Source of the DNA: Lunularia cruciata
Taxonomy: Eukaryota > Streptophyta > Marchantiopsida > Lunulariales > Lunulariaceae
Reading direction: 5' to 3'
Assembly: GCA_948567375.1 (NCBI GenBank)
Contig: OX419758.1
Span: forward strand, 14,265,001 to 14,329,000
DNA: 64,000 nucleotides
Shown: positions 12,151 through 23,698 of the stretch, piece after piece
Numbering within the stretch: the stretch's first letter is position 1
Layout of the letters: each line of letters opens with the position of its first letter
Made by a program: the position numbers and the translations under genes
Notes under the pieces: generated by a model
Told to the model about the DNA's origin: nothing
What the model saw: the letters and a program-made list of their open reading frames with translations, nothing else
The model's database searches: none

Positions 12151-14700
12151 AAGCTTGTCTCTTATCTAAGTGTATGTCTAGTAATACATTTTTTGCACTT
12201 TTTGCTAAAAGATGTGCAATACTCAAGGAAAATGCTAACAAAGTAAGTACATTTGCAAATTTTAGAATTTTTAAGTACTACACTCACTAAAGCTTCTCCT
12301 TCCTCCCATAATTGAAAGACCTCATGTGCCATGTCATTGTTTAGCTTCTTTTCACCCACATTTAGTGCATGTACCTTGGCTAACTCTTTGTGCACCTTTT
12401 CTTTCTCTCAATTTACTCCTTGTGATGTGCAATGAAGATGTTTGAGTAGAGTGGAGTAATCCATGATTTCTCCATGCAGCTCTTGGTATGATGGAAGCAT
12501 TTTCTCCATCATCTCTAGTGCTAATACCACCCTGTGGATGACCAGCTTGGAAAGAGGTATTAATTCAATGGAGTGTTGGTCTCTTTGGCTTGATTCTGCA
12601 CCTCCCTCCTTCCTCATAGGCACCAAAGACTCTCTTTCATCTTTTTATATGTTGATGACGAAGGTAGGTTCTTTGCCCTCTCCCTATTCTATTTGGCCAA
12701 AGTCTTGAGCATCTTTGGCCCTGGACATCCTGTTGTCTTGGATTTCTCCTCTCATCAAGCCAGACTCTTTGGCCTTCTTTTTTTTCTTGGCCTCCAACAC
12801 TGCTTTAGCTTGCAGCACTCCTTTGTCTTGGATTATACTTCCATCTTTGGGTTGTAATGTAACATGCCCCAATTTGGCTGCAAGCATTCTTTCTTCTTTC
12901 TTCCAACCCAAGAGACTAGCTTCTTCATCATTTCTCCCCAATAGCAATGTAATTCCTGTGGCAAGAGAGCTAATTATAGCCCTCCATGGCTTCTTGGTGG
13001 TGGTAGACTAAGCCTCTCCGCCTTCATTTTCATCCTTATTTGTGTCCAAGAGACAATTATCTTGGTGTAGGACTCCTTGCTAGCTATTGGTATGATTGCA
13101 TCTTGTTGTCTAATGTGATTCTCTTCTTCTTGATGGGTGGCAAGTTCATCTTCTTCCTCATCTTTCTCTTCTTCCTAGGCAAGTTTGTCTTTCTCTGCAT
13201 CACATTTGGCTTCATCCATTGAGTTTTTGGTCACTAGTGTTTGCCTTGTCCTCTTCTTGGTCTTTACCTTTGGCATGGAAGGTGTTTTCTTCTTCTTCTT
13301 CTTCTTCTTTGCAGCTACCAAGATGTCCTTAGCTATCTCCTTGTATCTCTTCATCTTGTAGCGCAAGGTATTGTGGGCTTCATTTACATGAACAAATTTT
13401 CTAGGAAACAAAAAGGGTTCTACATTGTCTAATGTTGTCTCCTTCTACATCATCTTCAATTCTCTTGGATTGTCAAGTGTCCTTTGGGGAAGTGATGGTT
13501 GGGATACTTTCTCTTCTCTTTTAGCAAAAGGACATCCATCCTTATGTGAAAATGAAAAGCAAAAGGTGGATAGAAGGGTTATTCCTCCTTCTTCTTTCAT
13601 GTCTCCTCTAGACTTGCACACACCTCCAAAGCATCTCCACCCAATTCATAGGCCTCCTTTCATACAAGGACTCAAAGAGTATTGCCTCATTGTAGTCCAT
13701 TTGGACTTAAAGAACCTCATTATTGATTCAACAAGGGCTCCTAAGGTGGGGTCCTTATATTCAGGTATTAACCAATTATTGTTGGTCTTGTCCTAAAGGT
13801 AGCCATGAGCCATGCCTTCATGCTCACATTTAGGTGGGTCTACTACGTGTCAAAGGTTATGGTATTTGGGTGCAATTTTTCTGGTCTCAACAATCTCTGC
13901 CAATGCTCCTTAGTCTAAGAAAATATTTTTTCATGTAAGCTCTCTAGCATTGGATCCTTATTATCTTTGATGTCTTTGAGCATTGCATGATCTCTCAACT
14001 CCCAATTTCACAACAAGAATTCAAGCTTCTTGCTGCGGAGAAAATCTGCTCAACAGGGAATTGCCCACTTGGCCAATCTGGGCAACTTGAGAATGATATG
14101 AAGCACTCTTCTACAGTGCTTAGGTGCTCAGGATGCCATGTCCTTCACTTTCATCTCTAGGTAAGAAATATATTTGCAAAGATGCAACTCTAAGTTTCAC
14201 AACTTCTTGACAAAGGTGGGGAGAGGTCCTACTTGGCTAAGGATCACACTTGTCTAATCTGAAAAAATGGAAAGGGCCTAGTCTGATATGAGTTTTATGG
14301 TGTAGGCCGAACCATTATGAATTTTTTCTCTCTATATGACACTTCTGGTCACCATAATTTTAAGCATGTTCTTATCTCAACATTCTTACTACTTTTGAGT
14401 GGCAATTTGGGGAGTAAGAGATTTGCCTTGGCTGTCAAAAGCTTCCAAACAGAAACTTGGTATGAGTGGTACTAACATTTGCTTAGCCACTTTGGCACTG
14501 CTGTGGGCACTAGTGAAGTCATAGTGCTTTATATGGAGGTTTACTATGAACGCCTTTTGCCTCCTTCTAGTATTTAGTTGTTTTAGGACTCATGCATTCA
14601 TAGCACATGCCGCAAGATATTGTATCCAGTCCTCTAGTGCTTTGCTCTGCATCCTCCTAGAAGCCGTCCATAGAACAGTTTCTACTCTCATTTCCTCATA

Positions 14701-16858
14701 CCCTGTCCTCTTGTAGGTGGTCTATTACTTGATGTATAATATTTCTTGACATACATGTTACTGATTACGAGACACTTACTGGGTACTTATTTTTTTTGCT
14801 TATCTCTTCTTGCATCTCCATGTGTTACCTCTATACTAGTTCACTGCACCCAATACACGAGAGATGTTTTGACTATATACTATTTCTCTGCACTCAATAC
14901 TCGAGAGATGTTTTGGTAATGTCTTTACTCTGACTTATATTCAATTAGATAGTTCACTTGATCTCCACTTCCAATGTTGCAATTCATTTCGATTTGCTTA
15001 TTTCATATTTATATCATATCATTTGAATATCATACATATTATTTGAAGTTTTAGTACATGTATTTTATAATATAAAGGTATAGTATCTCCATAGCAACTC
15101 TATGCCCCCAGAGTGCTAATAGTTGATTGTATAACTCTGATTCCGGTCGTGAAGCTAGCAATGATATCGATTATAGCTGTAATAGTTGCTTCCTTGCCCT
15201 TGACTAGGTTCCGATCCTATATCTCAGACCTTACCACTAGTACAAGGTCAGAGTACAAGTACCAGACAAGATAGTCCCTGAAGTCTTAATAGAGTTCACG
15301 GGCTGCGAACCAAGGAAGGGAGTATTCAAAGCAGAACCGAGGTCGGCCAGGACAAGCACTAGTAGCGGAATAGGTAACTTTCTAAACCAATGATGTGAAG
15401 TGGACCCAACAGCGGATAAATAAGGTCAAGGCTTGCTGAATTATGGATAAAATTGTAAACATTTAGTGCTAATTTTAGTATAGTCCCGGATGGCATGGAC
15501 AATAACCAAAACACAACGAGACTCTCTGGGCTCAAATTATGTATAATCAAGGTGTCCTTCAACGTATCATGTGTTAATGTGTGTAACGTTGAGTCTGGTG
15601 TCTATGTGTATCACCTTGACTCTCCTCAAGAGTTCTTAAATTAGCAAGCCTGTAAGTTAAGCATAGTTGCCGTTTGGATGTCTAGATTCGGACTCCATCA
15701 CCCATCTTGTAACCGAGCCTTGAATAGTTAGGCAGTTCGTGTTAACCTGTAGTGTGCTATATGCGAATGTCTGTGTCCATTTCAATTAAATAGACATCAG
15801 TGTCCTAAAATCCTCTAATCTCAACCAATAGACCATCTTGTTTAAGAGCTCAGTCCTTGGACTGAGCACACTCTCATTCTCACAAATATGGTACAGTACT
15901 GGTGCGGCGAAATCGTGGTTTTGTGAAATTAGCAAGAGTTTGGATCTCTTTCAGTTAGGAATTACGAAGTTACACCACCGTCAGATACAGTGTTGTGACT
16001 TCGTGAAGTTTGCGATGTTCTCATCGTCAAGTTCTCATATCGTGCCACAAGTGTCTAATCTAGTGAGAAAATCTTTACCAAGATTAGACAGGTTTCTCAA
16101 TAATACCCTCGGACTGAAGCTAAAGTCCAGACTAATATGCCATTAGAAGTTTGCAGGCGCTCATTCTGGATCTGGACTAACTTCAGTAGATTCTTCACCA
16201 ATTCGTATCCAGTACTCGATTCTAAGATTCCAGATTGTTGTTCCAGATTCTAATGTGTCGTTCTCCGGCACACAACACACTGGGTTCAACAGGTCTGCAA
16301 TCTCACTTTATTTGTTTCATGCAGTGGAACACAGGCCAGTTCTTCAGTACGCATTGCACAATTTAATCTCCGATTTAACAATTAGCTTCCCAAGGGCCCG
16401 GTCCCCATTTCTGCAGATTGAATGAAGGATGTCAGTTCCTCAGAAGGATTAGAGGTTTGAACTTGGATCAGATGCTAGTAGCCCTATATTGTTCAGTGTC
16501 ATCCTTTACCATCTTCGAGTGTAACCTCGAAGGGTTGATGCAGTTTAAATTTATACCGTGAGAACACTGTATTCATGATATAATAGCTCAATACAACTAA
16601 CGCTTTATCTCACAGAGCATGTCACAGCTGTTTGTGTCCACCCAAAGCTTGAAACATCTAACTGCTGTAACGTGTGAGCTTTTACACAAGCACTACCGTA
16701 AGGATGCTGAGAATCTTACAGCCTAGATTCGTTTGATCACGGTTGAAGCAAATCACAGTTACTGTACTAGAGGTGCGCATATGCAGTACTCGACGAGCTT
16801 TAAGGTACATATGCCTCATAGGGCGATTGATATGGTGCGCATTCCTATCCTCTCTACG
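14701..16858. other. Transition from repeats to gene island; no gene recognised
   Basis: Base composition becomes more even from about 15.1 kb, which marks the left border of the bryoporin island. Short open stretches (for example 15838-16143) have no recognisable domain. The part next to 16858 is presumably the 3' flank of the minus-strand bryoporin gene. Confidence 0.35.
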
Positions 16859-18009
16859 TCACTTAAGCTCTATTTCCAACAAAGATTGCCCGTTGTTGGT
16901 CATGGACCCGAGTAATTCGAACCCGTTGGAAGATCGAGTTTTCCAGCCATTGGCTTGCCATGGGTATGGCATCCCGTTATACCCGTTATACATGTCACTG
17001 TATGTCCCGGAGTCAGCTTTTCTAGATCCACTAACAACGACTGCACTCCACCAGTTCGAGTAAAGGTTGTAGTCGAAAGGCACAGACCACATTATTAGCA
17101 GTGTCTTGCTCTGGTTCTGCAATCCAAGCACATATCACTTAATATTCATCAAGAGGTCATGTGGCAACTGCATCTTCAATGCTTAATCAGAAATATGAAT
17201 GAGCCATACATGATCATGAAAAACTAAAACTATCTTGAAACTGGGCTTTCTTCGGTTCGAAGCTTCATGGAGTCATCAAACAGGAAGGTCATCAGGATCT
17301 TCAAGAGCCCTTGATTGGATATGTTACCACGATATCGAAAGCAACAACACCAACAGTTCCCCTAGCAGTACTCTCTGTTTTGCGTGCACCCCACAACCCA
17401 GCCATCTGTGAAGGAAGTTCGTTGGGGGGTGGATTATCTGTAGTTCCACTACTGTAGTACACGCTGTTCAATCGGAGTTTGTACTGCAACACAAGAATGA
17501 GACAGTTGTTAGCTAACCAGCAAGCTCATCGAGTACGTCCAATTTGATGACAAGGTGCACGTGCATGAAACCATCAGGAAATATGAGCATAGATATCCAT
17601 CTTGTAACAGATTCCATGATTTGTATGTTTATCAAGCAATTCCTGAAATAGATCCAACTTTATTTTCCAGTAGATCACGTTAACGGCAATGCCAAAGCTA
17701 TAGCTACTTGAATAAGGTACTGCGTGCACCCGAGAATGGACTTACAGATGTGTAATTCTTCAGTCCGATTGCAATTTTCCGGGGTACGGCAAGAATACCG
17801 TCCAGGACCTTCTCAAGAAGAGTCAGTGCGAATTCTGCAACTGGAATTATCACAGCAGCGTTCATAAGCGGTTGAATATGTGGCTTTTCGCTTGAGACAT
17901 CGACCGTCTCCTTGGCATCACCTTCCTCCCCACTTTTCGGTGGTGCTTCCTCTTCTCGATAAGGGTTTCCCTTGGTTCCCAGGACAGTTTCTGAGTTGCC
18001 AGTAGCCAT
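16859..18009 (-). CDS. Bryoporin (actinoporin-type pore-forming protein), copy A
   Basis: A three-exon gene: 18009-17746 (88 codons), 17483-17328 (52) and 17116-16859 (85 plus stop), all joined in phase 0 at GT/AG sites, giving about 225 residues. Exon 1 ends in an amphipathic segment followed by 'PRKIAIGLKNYT', where actinoporins have their membrane-inserting N-terminal helix and first strand. Exon 2 has 'YYSSGTTDN' and 'GTVGV'. Exon 3 has 'WSVPFDYNLYSNWW', the aromatic lipid-headgroup-binding region of the family, and ends 'LLEIELK'. Family members bind sphingomyelin-type membranes and oligomerise into pores; the moss protein has been linked to dehydration tolerance. About 65 acidic, proline-rich residues precede the core, longer than in the described 178-residue moss protein. 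No stop or frameshift is seen. The start is the MATG shared with copy B. Confidence 0.9.
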
Positions 18010-19463
18010 GTTGGAAAGCAAACTACATCACAAGTCATCAGGATATGAATGTTAAAACGTCAGATCAACTTCAATCCAGCTGGGGAGGAAATTTAACCTG
18101 TTGAACGAGACGTACTTCAGATACGTTGGACTAAGCTTTCCCGCTAGATCCAGAAGACAATAGCTAGCTAACATCCGAAGGTCCACTTTCTTACAAGTAG
18201 CAACTACTCGTTAGTCATGCAATTTGTGTTTATCAGTCGCTTAAGTTACATTCGTTTGCACTCAACAACCACACGTGCATAGATTGCATGAATAACGGCA
18301 TATGTGACCATTTGTAAGCAGAGTGAACTCTAGATCTGTAATATATTACAATCAGAAGGCCAGATCGTCGAGCGATGCTTGGAGGTTCAATCTTCGCGAA
18401 GAATTCAACTGAGACAACTAGCTTAAAGTGAAACAATGAGTCCATCGAAATTCTGATCTCACACAAGGAAATGACCGCAATGAGGAATGTGATAGATTTG
18501 TATAAGTCGGTTCTAAAGAGGCACCTCGAGTGTACTGAACGAAAATCAGAAGACTGCAATATGAGGATCTGATTGTAACAGCTCGGCGCGGCGATGATCA
18601 TGCACAAGCAGACCCTACAATGCAATTTGTTGAGTCGGATCTGCAGAGAAGCTAGCCCTTCTTATATCGTGTCTCTGAGCGTGAGAAAAGCATATTTAGG
18701 CTAAAGTGATCATACATCAGCAGCATCATAACTTTACACCTTCCAGACAGTCCGGAGAAAGTACAAGGTGTGCATGCAGGTTGGTGAGTGACACATACTC
18801 GAATGTTTGCTGCCTCCCATATTAATAATGTGTATGAAAAATGCTCAGTTATCATGCACAGTATATCACATGAAAACAGTACATCATGTCACTGTACACA
18901 CCTCGGACAAGGATACCTGAATAATATCACAAAAGTCCCCAGGAAAACACAGAAATTCCGATATCGAATTTGTACGTGGATACTTCAGGTGACTTGTCCC
19001 TCTCTGCTGCACTTCTCCTGGTCACCATCCAGTAGCAAAGAGGAAGGTCCGTGAGAAGGAATGGCCTCCAACTGCAAATTTGTATAAATTTCTCGAGATA
19101 ATGGTCTAAGTTTGAAAGTGGAGCAGGTTGTAACAGCAGCCAACGACGGGCCCCATTCATGGGGGAGTCATGGTCAGATTGGACATGGATGGGTGCACGA
19201 GGAGCTCGTGGATACACGCGGATAAAAACCAAGCATCCACACCTCTCTGAATATGAAAAGAGGCATTGTTATCTGGATATTAAATCGCTGTACAACCCTC
19301 TAACCAGGAACCGAAGCTGCAGTACGACTCTTTTGGGTCGATGCGGCAAAAGTGTGGCCTTCTTTCATGAGTTGATAAGCAAGCGAGCTCTAGATGCTAC
19401 GGAATCCAAGGCCTTGTGGTCCCGCTTCAATATTATAGTGTACAACTTGTCTTGCTAGAGCAC

Positions 19464-19470
19464 TATATAA
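19464..19470 (+). promoter_or_regulatory. TATA box of bryoporin copy B
   Basis: TATATAA lies about 100 bp before the leader-exon donor at 19566 and in a sensible place for a transcription start near 19495-19500. It is inferred from motif and position only. Confidence 0.6.
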
Positions 19471-19565
19471 GAAGGTGTCTCAAAACAATCTTCAACAAAC
19501 GGCGCAATTCATCTGGCGGTACATCCGTTGTCTCACCAAACTTCGAAGTCTTCATCTCACCTCCG

Positions 19566-19852
19566 GTAAGCATAGATAGTAGTCATTGATTTACGAGTTT
19601 CCTTCAACTTTTGTCAGCATCCGTGTGCATTGATGCTCATTCTCCACGATTACTTGCTGCATCTTCTTGTATGTACTGAGAAGAGTATTATGGTGATCAA
19701 CAACTCAAGTGATTAAGAGGAAGTAGGAAGAATCTTCGTTTGTTTTGGTTCGTGTTGGCATTCTATTAATCCATAAGATATATTTGCTATGGAATTATAT
19801 TATGTGCATTGATATACTCATTCGTATGCGTAAACTATTTTACCATCGACAG
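19566..19852 (+). other. Leader (5' UTR) intron of bryoporin copy B
   Basis: A consensus donor (CTCCG|GTAAGC) and an acceptor (CGACAG|TTATC) bracket 287 bp, ending 5 nt before the ATG at 19858. Leader introns are common in plant genes and often raise expression. Transcript data are needed to confirm it. Confidence 0.6.
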
Positions 19853-19857
19853 TTATC

Positions 19858-21004
19858 ATGGCTACCGGCACCGCAGAACATGCGCTCGGAACAAAGGAGA
19901 ACCCTCTCCGTGAAGAGGACGCACCACCGAAGGGTCAAGAGGAAGGGGACGCTAAGAAAACCGTCTCTGCACATGAGGTTGAGCAACACCAAGGAGAAGT
20001 GCGCTCTACGTCTAGAGCTCTCAAAGCTCCTTCAGCGGATGCGGTGATCCCAATAGCAGAGTTCACCCTGAACGTTCTCCAGAAGATCGTGGAAGGTATC
20101 ATTGACGTGCCTCGAAAAATTGCTATTGGCCTCAAGAATTACACTAATGTAAGAGCCCCTTCCCCCACTGATTCATGTGTATCACCACCAAATTAATCAC
20201 CCAGCTGCACAACGGAGAGGAATGCCATGCTAGAGCTGGGTGATCCCGCCAAGTTTGCCAGTTTCCGCTTCATGCCTAAGTGCAAATCATATCTGTGATT
20301 CTTGACATGCTCAACTGGCAGCGTTCTATTCAATCGAAATTTGGATATCCAAGTTGCGGAAATTTGACTGCTAGCTCACTAACATCCATGAATGCACGCT
20401 TGTCCAGTATAAGCTCCAATTTTCCGGATTGTACTTTGAGAGCGGAACGTCAGACACCAATCTGCCTTACGAGGTGGGTTCACAGATGGTTGGTTTGTGG
20501 GGTGGACGCAAGTCACAGAGTACTGCGAGAGGCACTGTTGGCGTTTACTCGTACAAGATCCTGGTAAGTACGCGATCACTTCCACTTGTGTTCTAGATCG
20601 ATCGTCAAGTTTTAGCTCTAAGCAGTAAGTACGAGAAAGACACTGATTTGATATCTACAATTTCGTCACTCAATTGTTACCCACGACGGCCTACACTGTC
20701 GATAACTTTTACGGCATTTACAAATTTTACTGCTCGTTTGCAACAGAATCAAAACAAGACGATCATGGTTATGTGGTCGGTCCCATTCGACTACAATCTC
20801 TACTCCAACTGGTGGAGCGCAACTGTTGTTACCGGGTATAAAGAAGCCGACTCGAGCACATTCTACAACATGTACAACGGGTCGAATGGAATGCCTTACC
20901 CATGGCAAGCCAATGGCTGGAAGTCGCGAGATGCTAATGGATTCAAAATACTGGGCTCGATGACCAACAACGGACAATCTTTACTGGAAATAGAGCTCAA
21001 GTGA
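19858..21004 (+). CDS. Bryoporin (actinoporin-type pore-forming protein), copy B
   Basis: Exons 19858-20148 (97 codons), 20408-20563 (52) and 20747-21004 (85 plus stop) use GT/AG sites in phase 0 and give about 234 residues. Exons 2 and 3 have exactly the same length as in copy A, so the genes are duplicates. Exon 1 carries a longer charged N-terminus and then 'PRKIAIGLKNYT'. Exon 2 has 'FESGTSDTN' and 'ARGTVGV'; exon 3 has 'WSVPFDYNLYSNWW' and 'NNGQSLLEIELK'. These match the actinoporin fold's strand and headgroup-binding regions. There is no signal peptide, as in moss bryoporin, so a cytosolic start is likely. No disruption was seen. Upstream lie a TATA box and a leader intron; downstream lie a perfect hairpin and a polyadenylation signal. 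Confidence 0.92.
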
Positions 21005-21038
21005 AGCTCATCAATCTAGTGCCGATCGCAGTGAGCTT

Positions 21039-21078
21039 GTCACGTGCACTCTGTCTCCGAAAATAGAGTGCACGTGAC
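21039..21078 (+). repeat. Perfect 14-bp hairpin in the 3' UTR of bryoporin copy B
   Basis: GTCACGTGCACTCT (21039-21052) is mirrored exactly by AGAGTGCACGTGAC (21065-21078) with a 12-nt loop. It begins 35 nt after the stop codon and well before the AATAAA signal, so it would be in the mRNA. Each arm also contains CACGTG, a G-box, so a DNA-level role is equally possible. Confidence 0.85.
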
Positions 21079-21161
21079 ATACTTAAGTAGGACGACAGCG
21101 GCTGCAGTTGTCGTCGTCTCTATACTGTACCTCGCCCTTTGTGCATGTGCAGATATGGTTT

Positions 21162-21167
21162 AATAAA
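21162..21167 (+). terminator. Polyadenylation signal of bryoporin copy B
   Basis: AATAAA lies about 160 nt after the stop codon. The call rests on the motif and the distance. Confidence 0.5.
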
Positions 21168-21199
21168 GGATCCAAATGGCGTTCACGAGCATGAGCACC

Positions 21200-23690
21200 A
21201 TTTCGGATAAGCTTTTGTGCAACCCAATCCCAAATGCATGAATGTTCATATGTATATCAAGAAACTGGGTACGCGTTTTCGATTTCTTCACCTTCTTATT
21301 TTCAATTGAGTCTGCCAAACTTTGTCCTAAGATTATGATCATGTACAAATAATCGTACTTAATGAACGGCCAAGCCTTTCAAATATCATTAAGAAATTGC
21401 ATCCTCTCGTTCATCTCTATCTGTTTGATGATGTTACCTGAAGATAGAAGGACGTATTAATCGTTCTAACGTGATCCAAAATCACTTAATGAACGTCAAA
21501 GCTTTGCAAGTGAAGAATAAAGTTCTATTAGAACCGTCATTCATAGAAATTCAATAAGAAATAACGACCACGTACTTCCACAATCAGTTACTTTAAGTGG
21601 TTGAAATAATTTGCTCAATATACGATATCAGAGATCTGCGATTGTTTACTAATTTCACAATGATAAATTATGAACATGATGATAAACACATCTCCCCAAT
21701 CTTAGACCTTAGCAGATGGCTGCTCAGAATGTTTCCGACAAGGACTTCAGAAAATATTAAACAGAGTACCAATAATCTGATCATTTCACAGTATTCCAAA
21801 GATCACCTTTTACAAGTCAACCAGGCAGCCAAATCACGCCTATCAAGAGACAACCTACTGACTAAGTAACATTTCTCCTCTCCTGAGCTGAATTCAGCTC
21901 CTAATTGCCACGTGGCGTGATTGCAGGGACGCGATGGTGTTACGAACAAGAACTATGTAAAACATAGTTCTTGTTCAATCCATACAAATAACTACTAATT
22001 TTTTTTTTGACTTGATTTATGCTTAGTCTAGTAACAGTAACAAAATAGAACATTAATTGGCAGAGGACCCTTATTATTCTTCTCGACTGTGGCCACTTTT
22101 ACAGAAGAAACGGTCCAGGTCTTCTGAAGGTGGGCACATTTCCACACAATCAATGCAAAGTAGAGAGTCCATAAAGTCACGTCCATATACTATACAGGTT
22201 GAGCAATTGCATTGCATTAACGAGTTCGAAGTCAGCTCTGCAAAGACTGGAAACCGTTGATTGTTCTGAACGTGTCTATTCATGGTCAACTTAAGCATGG
22301 CAACCCATTTCAGTTTATGTATATTTGAGGAGTATGTGTCCAGTATGGGACCCAATGGAGTGATCTGCTGCGAGTCGTTCCTTAGGTTCCGAATTGAACC
22401 CATGCTGGTTTGGGGGTCTAGATTTTGCTTCAGTTTGTAGCCCACAGGTTCATTGTGTTCCGTGCTTGGTCCCCCTCTTGCATTCCTCGGTGCTTTATAA
22501 CCCTTTTCGCTTTACTCTTCTTTGTTGTTTTGTATTACTTTTCGCTTTAATTTTGGTACTTTGTAATCCTTTTTGCTTTCTTTCGTTCGAATATATATTT
22601 TAGTGTGACTTCATCTTACTTGCAGTCTCTGCGGATGGCGGTTTGGTCAAAGTAGGCGGTGGAAACTTTTTTGTGGGAGGGTGTCGAGGAGCATCGGATC
22701 TGCAATCCTAACTGCAAAATATAGGGTTACAGGCACGGTGCGCCACCAAATGCAGTCTACTTATAAGTGGGAGGAGTTATACCACCGCTTTTTGCATGTG
22801 CCCACTCGAGTGCCAGAAACCACACGATCGCATTCCATGTCAGTTATAGAGTCGAGAAAGTTATGCAATAAAATCCACGTCTTGAGATATTTTCTAGCTG
22901 ACTCTTCAATAAAAAGAAGTGCAACTCAATATCAGACCAAAGCATCTATGGTCACTATATGTAATTGTTAAGAATATATATTTAATATGGATAGGTAAAT
23001 TTTTTATTTTTTTTATTTTTTTTTAAAATAATTTATCTTTTCTAATTTATTTATTTATTATATCCATTTAAAATTAATATAATATTAATAAAAGAGAAAT
23101 TTGAAATGCCTCTGTAATATTTTTATTTTGAAATATACCCAGAGATTTCATATAGAATTATAGTTCTCATAATTATAAATTGCACCATCCTTGTAAAACA
23201 CTCCCCAAAATGTATCATTCTTGTATTTGTTATTCGATGTTCTGGTTTTGTTTCTTACTGCTACGCGAGTGTCAAGTTGCAGTATACCGATGTCCCGTAG
23301 GAAAACCGGTTTCTAAACCCCCTCCATTTCGATCCTTTTCTCTCGCCTCGCTTCTGATTTGAGCACCAGGTCTAAGTCTTTTTTCCCTCAGGAATCATAA
23401 TTTGAGTAGAGGCATCCACTTATCATGATTATATATAATAGTCTATTTGTAATGCAACTGTAGATCTAGAACCCTTAACACATCCAGGAATGTATGGCTT
23501 GTAGGTGTATCTTACATTGTAGAGTGCATCCTATTTGCAATTATATGAACTTACATGGACATGTTTCAAAATAGTGAAAACTATTAGGGTGTTTATCAAA
23601 TTTTCATTATAACTGCCAGATTTAAATAATATATTTTATTACTAAATTTTATCATATTTATTTTAGGGGGACACTAGGTAGACACCCCTA
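21200..23690. other. Intergenic; no gene recognised
   Basis: Composition stays island-like to about 22.9 kb and then becomes very AT-rich with T runs (22990-23040). Open stretches at 21597-21866, 22074-22445 (minus) and 22681-22968 show no known domain. The only distinct structure is the hairpin at 21944-21976. Confidence 0.35.
21944..21976. repeat. Perfect 14-bp hairpin, 5-nt loop
   Basis: GAACAAGAACTATG and CATAGTTCTTGTTC are exact reverse complements around TAAAA. No gene is attached to it, so its role is unknown. Confidence 0.85.
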
Positions 23691-23698
23691 TTTACTAA

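Larger units (their letters stand above)
9600..14700 (-). repeat. Family X copy 1: degenerate coiled-coil coding repeat
   Basis: This minus-strand coding unit has no family that I recognise. Reading right to left: an N-terminal block with 'NWELRDHAML' and 'KWAIPC.ADFL' (about 14170-13970), a block near 13800-13500, a lysine-rich linker (13310-13270), and glutamate/lysine-rich coiled-coil text (12950-12160 and 9990-9610). The same blocks, in the same order, are found at 32300-35300 (minus), and partly at 37350-39400 (plus). Stops occur throughout, so this copy is dead. It could be the gag or an extra protein of an unclassified retrotransposon. The 10-12.15 kb part does not match the other copies and may be an insertion. 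Confidence 0.55.
18010..19857. promoter_or_regulatory. Shared divergent intergenic region of the bryoporin pair
   Basis: This 1.85-kb region separates the two start codons and must hold both promoters. On the plus side a TATA box and a leader intron are visible (annotated separately). On the minus side a possible leader-intron acceptor (TGTAG, 14 nt before the ATG) is present, but I could not fix a TATA box. Open stretches here, such as 18625-18233, look like chance. Confidence 0.6.

Noticed and set aside
12684-13411. Lys-rich minus-strand frames as separate nuclear proteins
   Set aside because: They are parts of family X copy 1 and recur in copy 2; treated as one repeat-derived unit.
18233-18625. 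Minus-strand frame of 130 codons between the bryoporin genes
   Set aside because: No domain, and it falls in the shared promoter region; probably chance.
22074-22445. Minus-strand frame of 123 codons with a cluster of Cys residues
   Set aside because: The Cys spacing fits no zinc-finger pattern I know, there is no splice or promoter support, and composition is that of non-coding island DNA.
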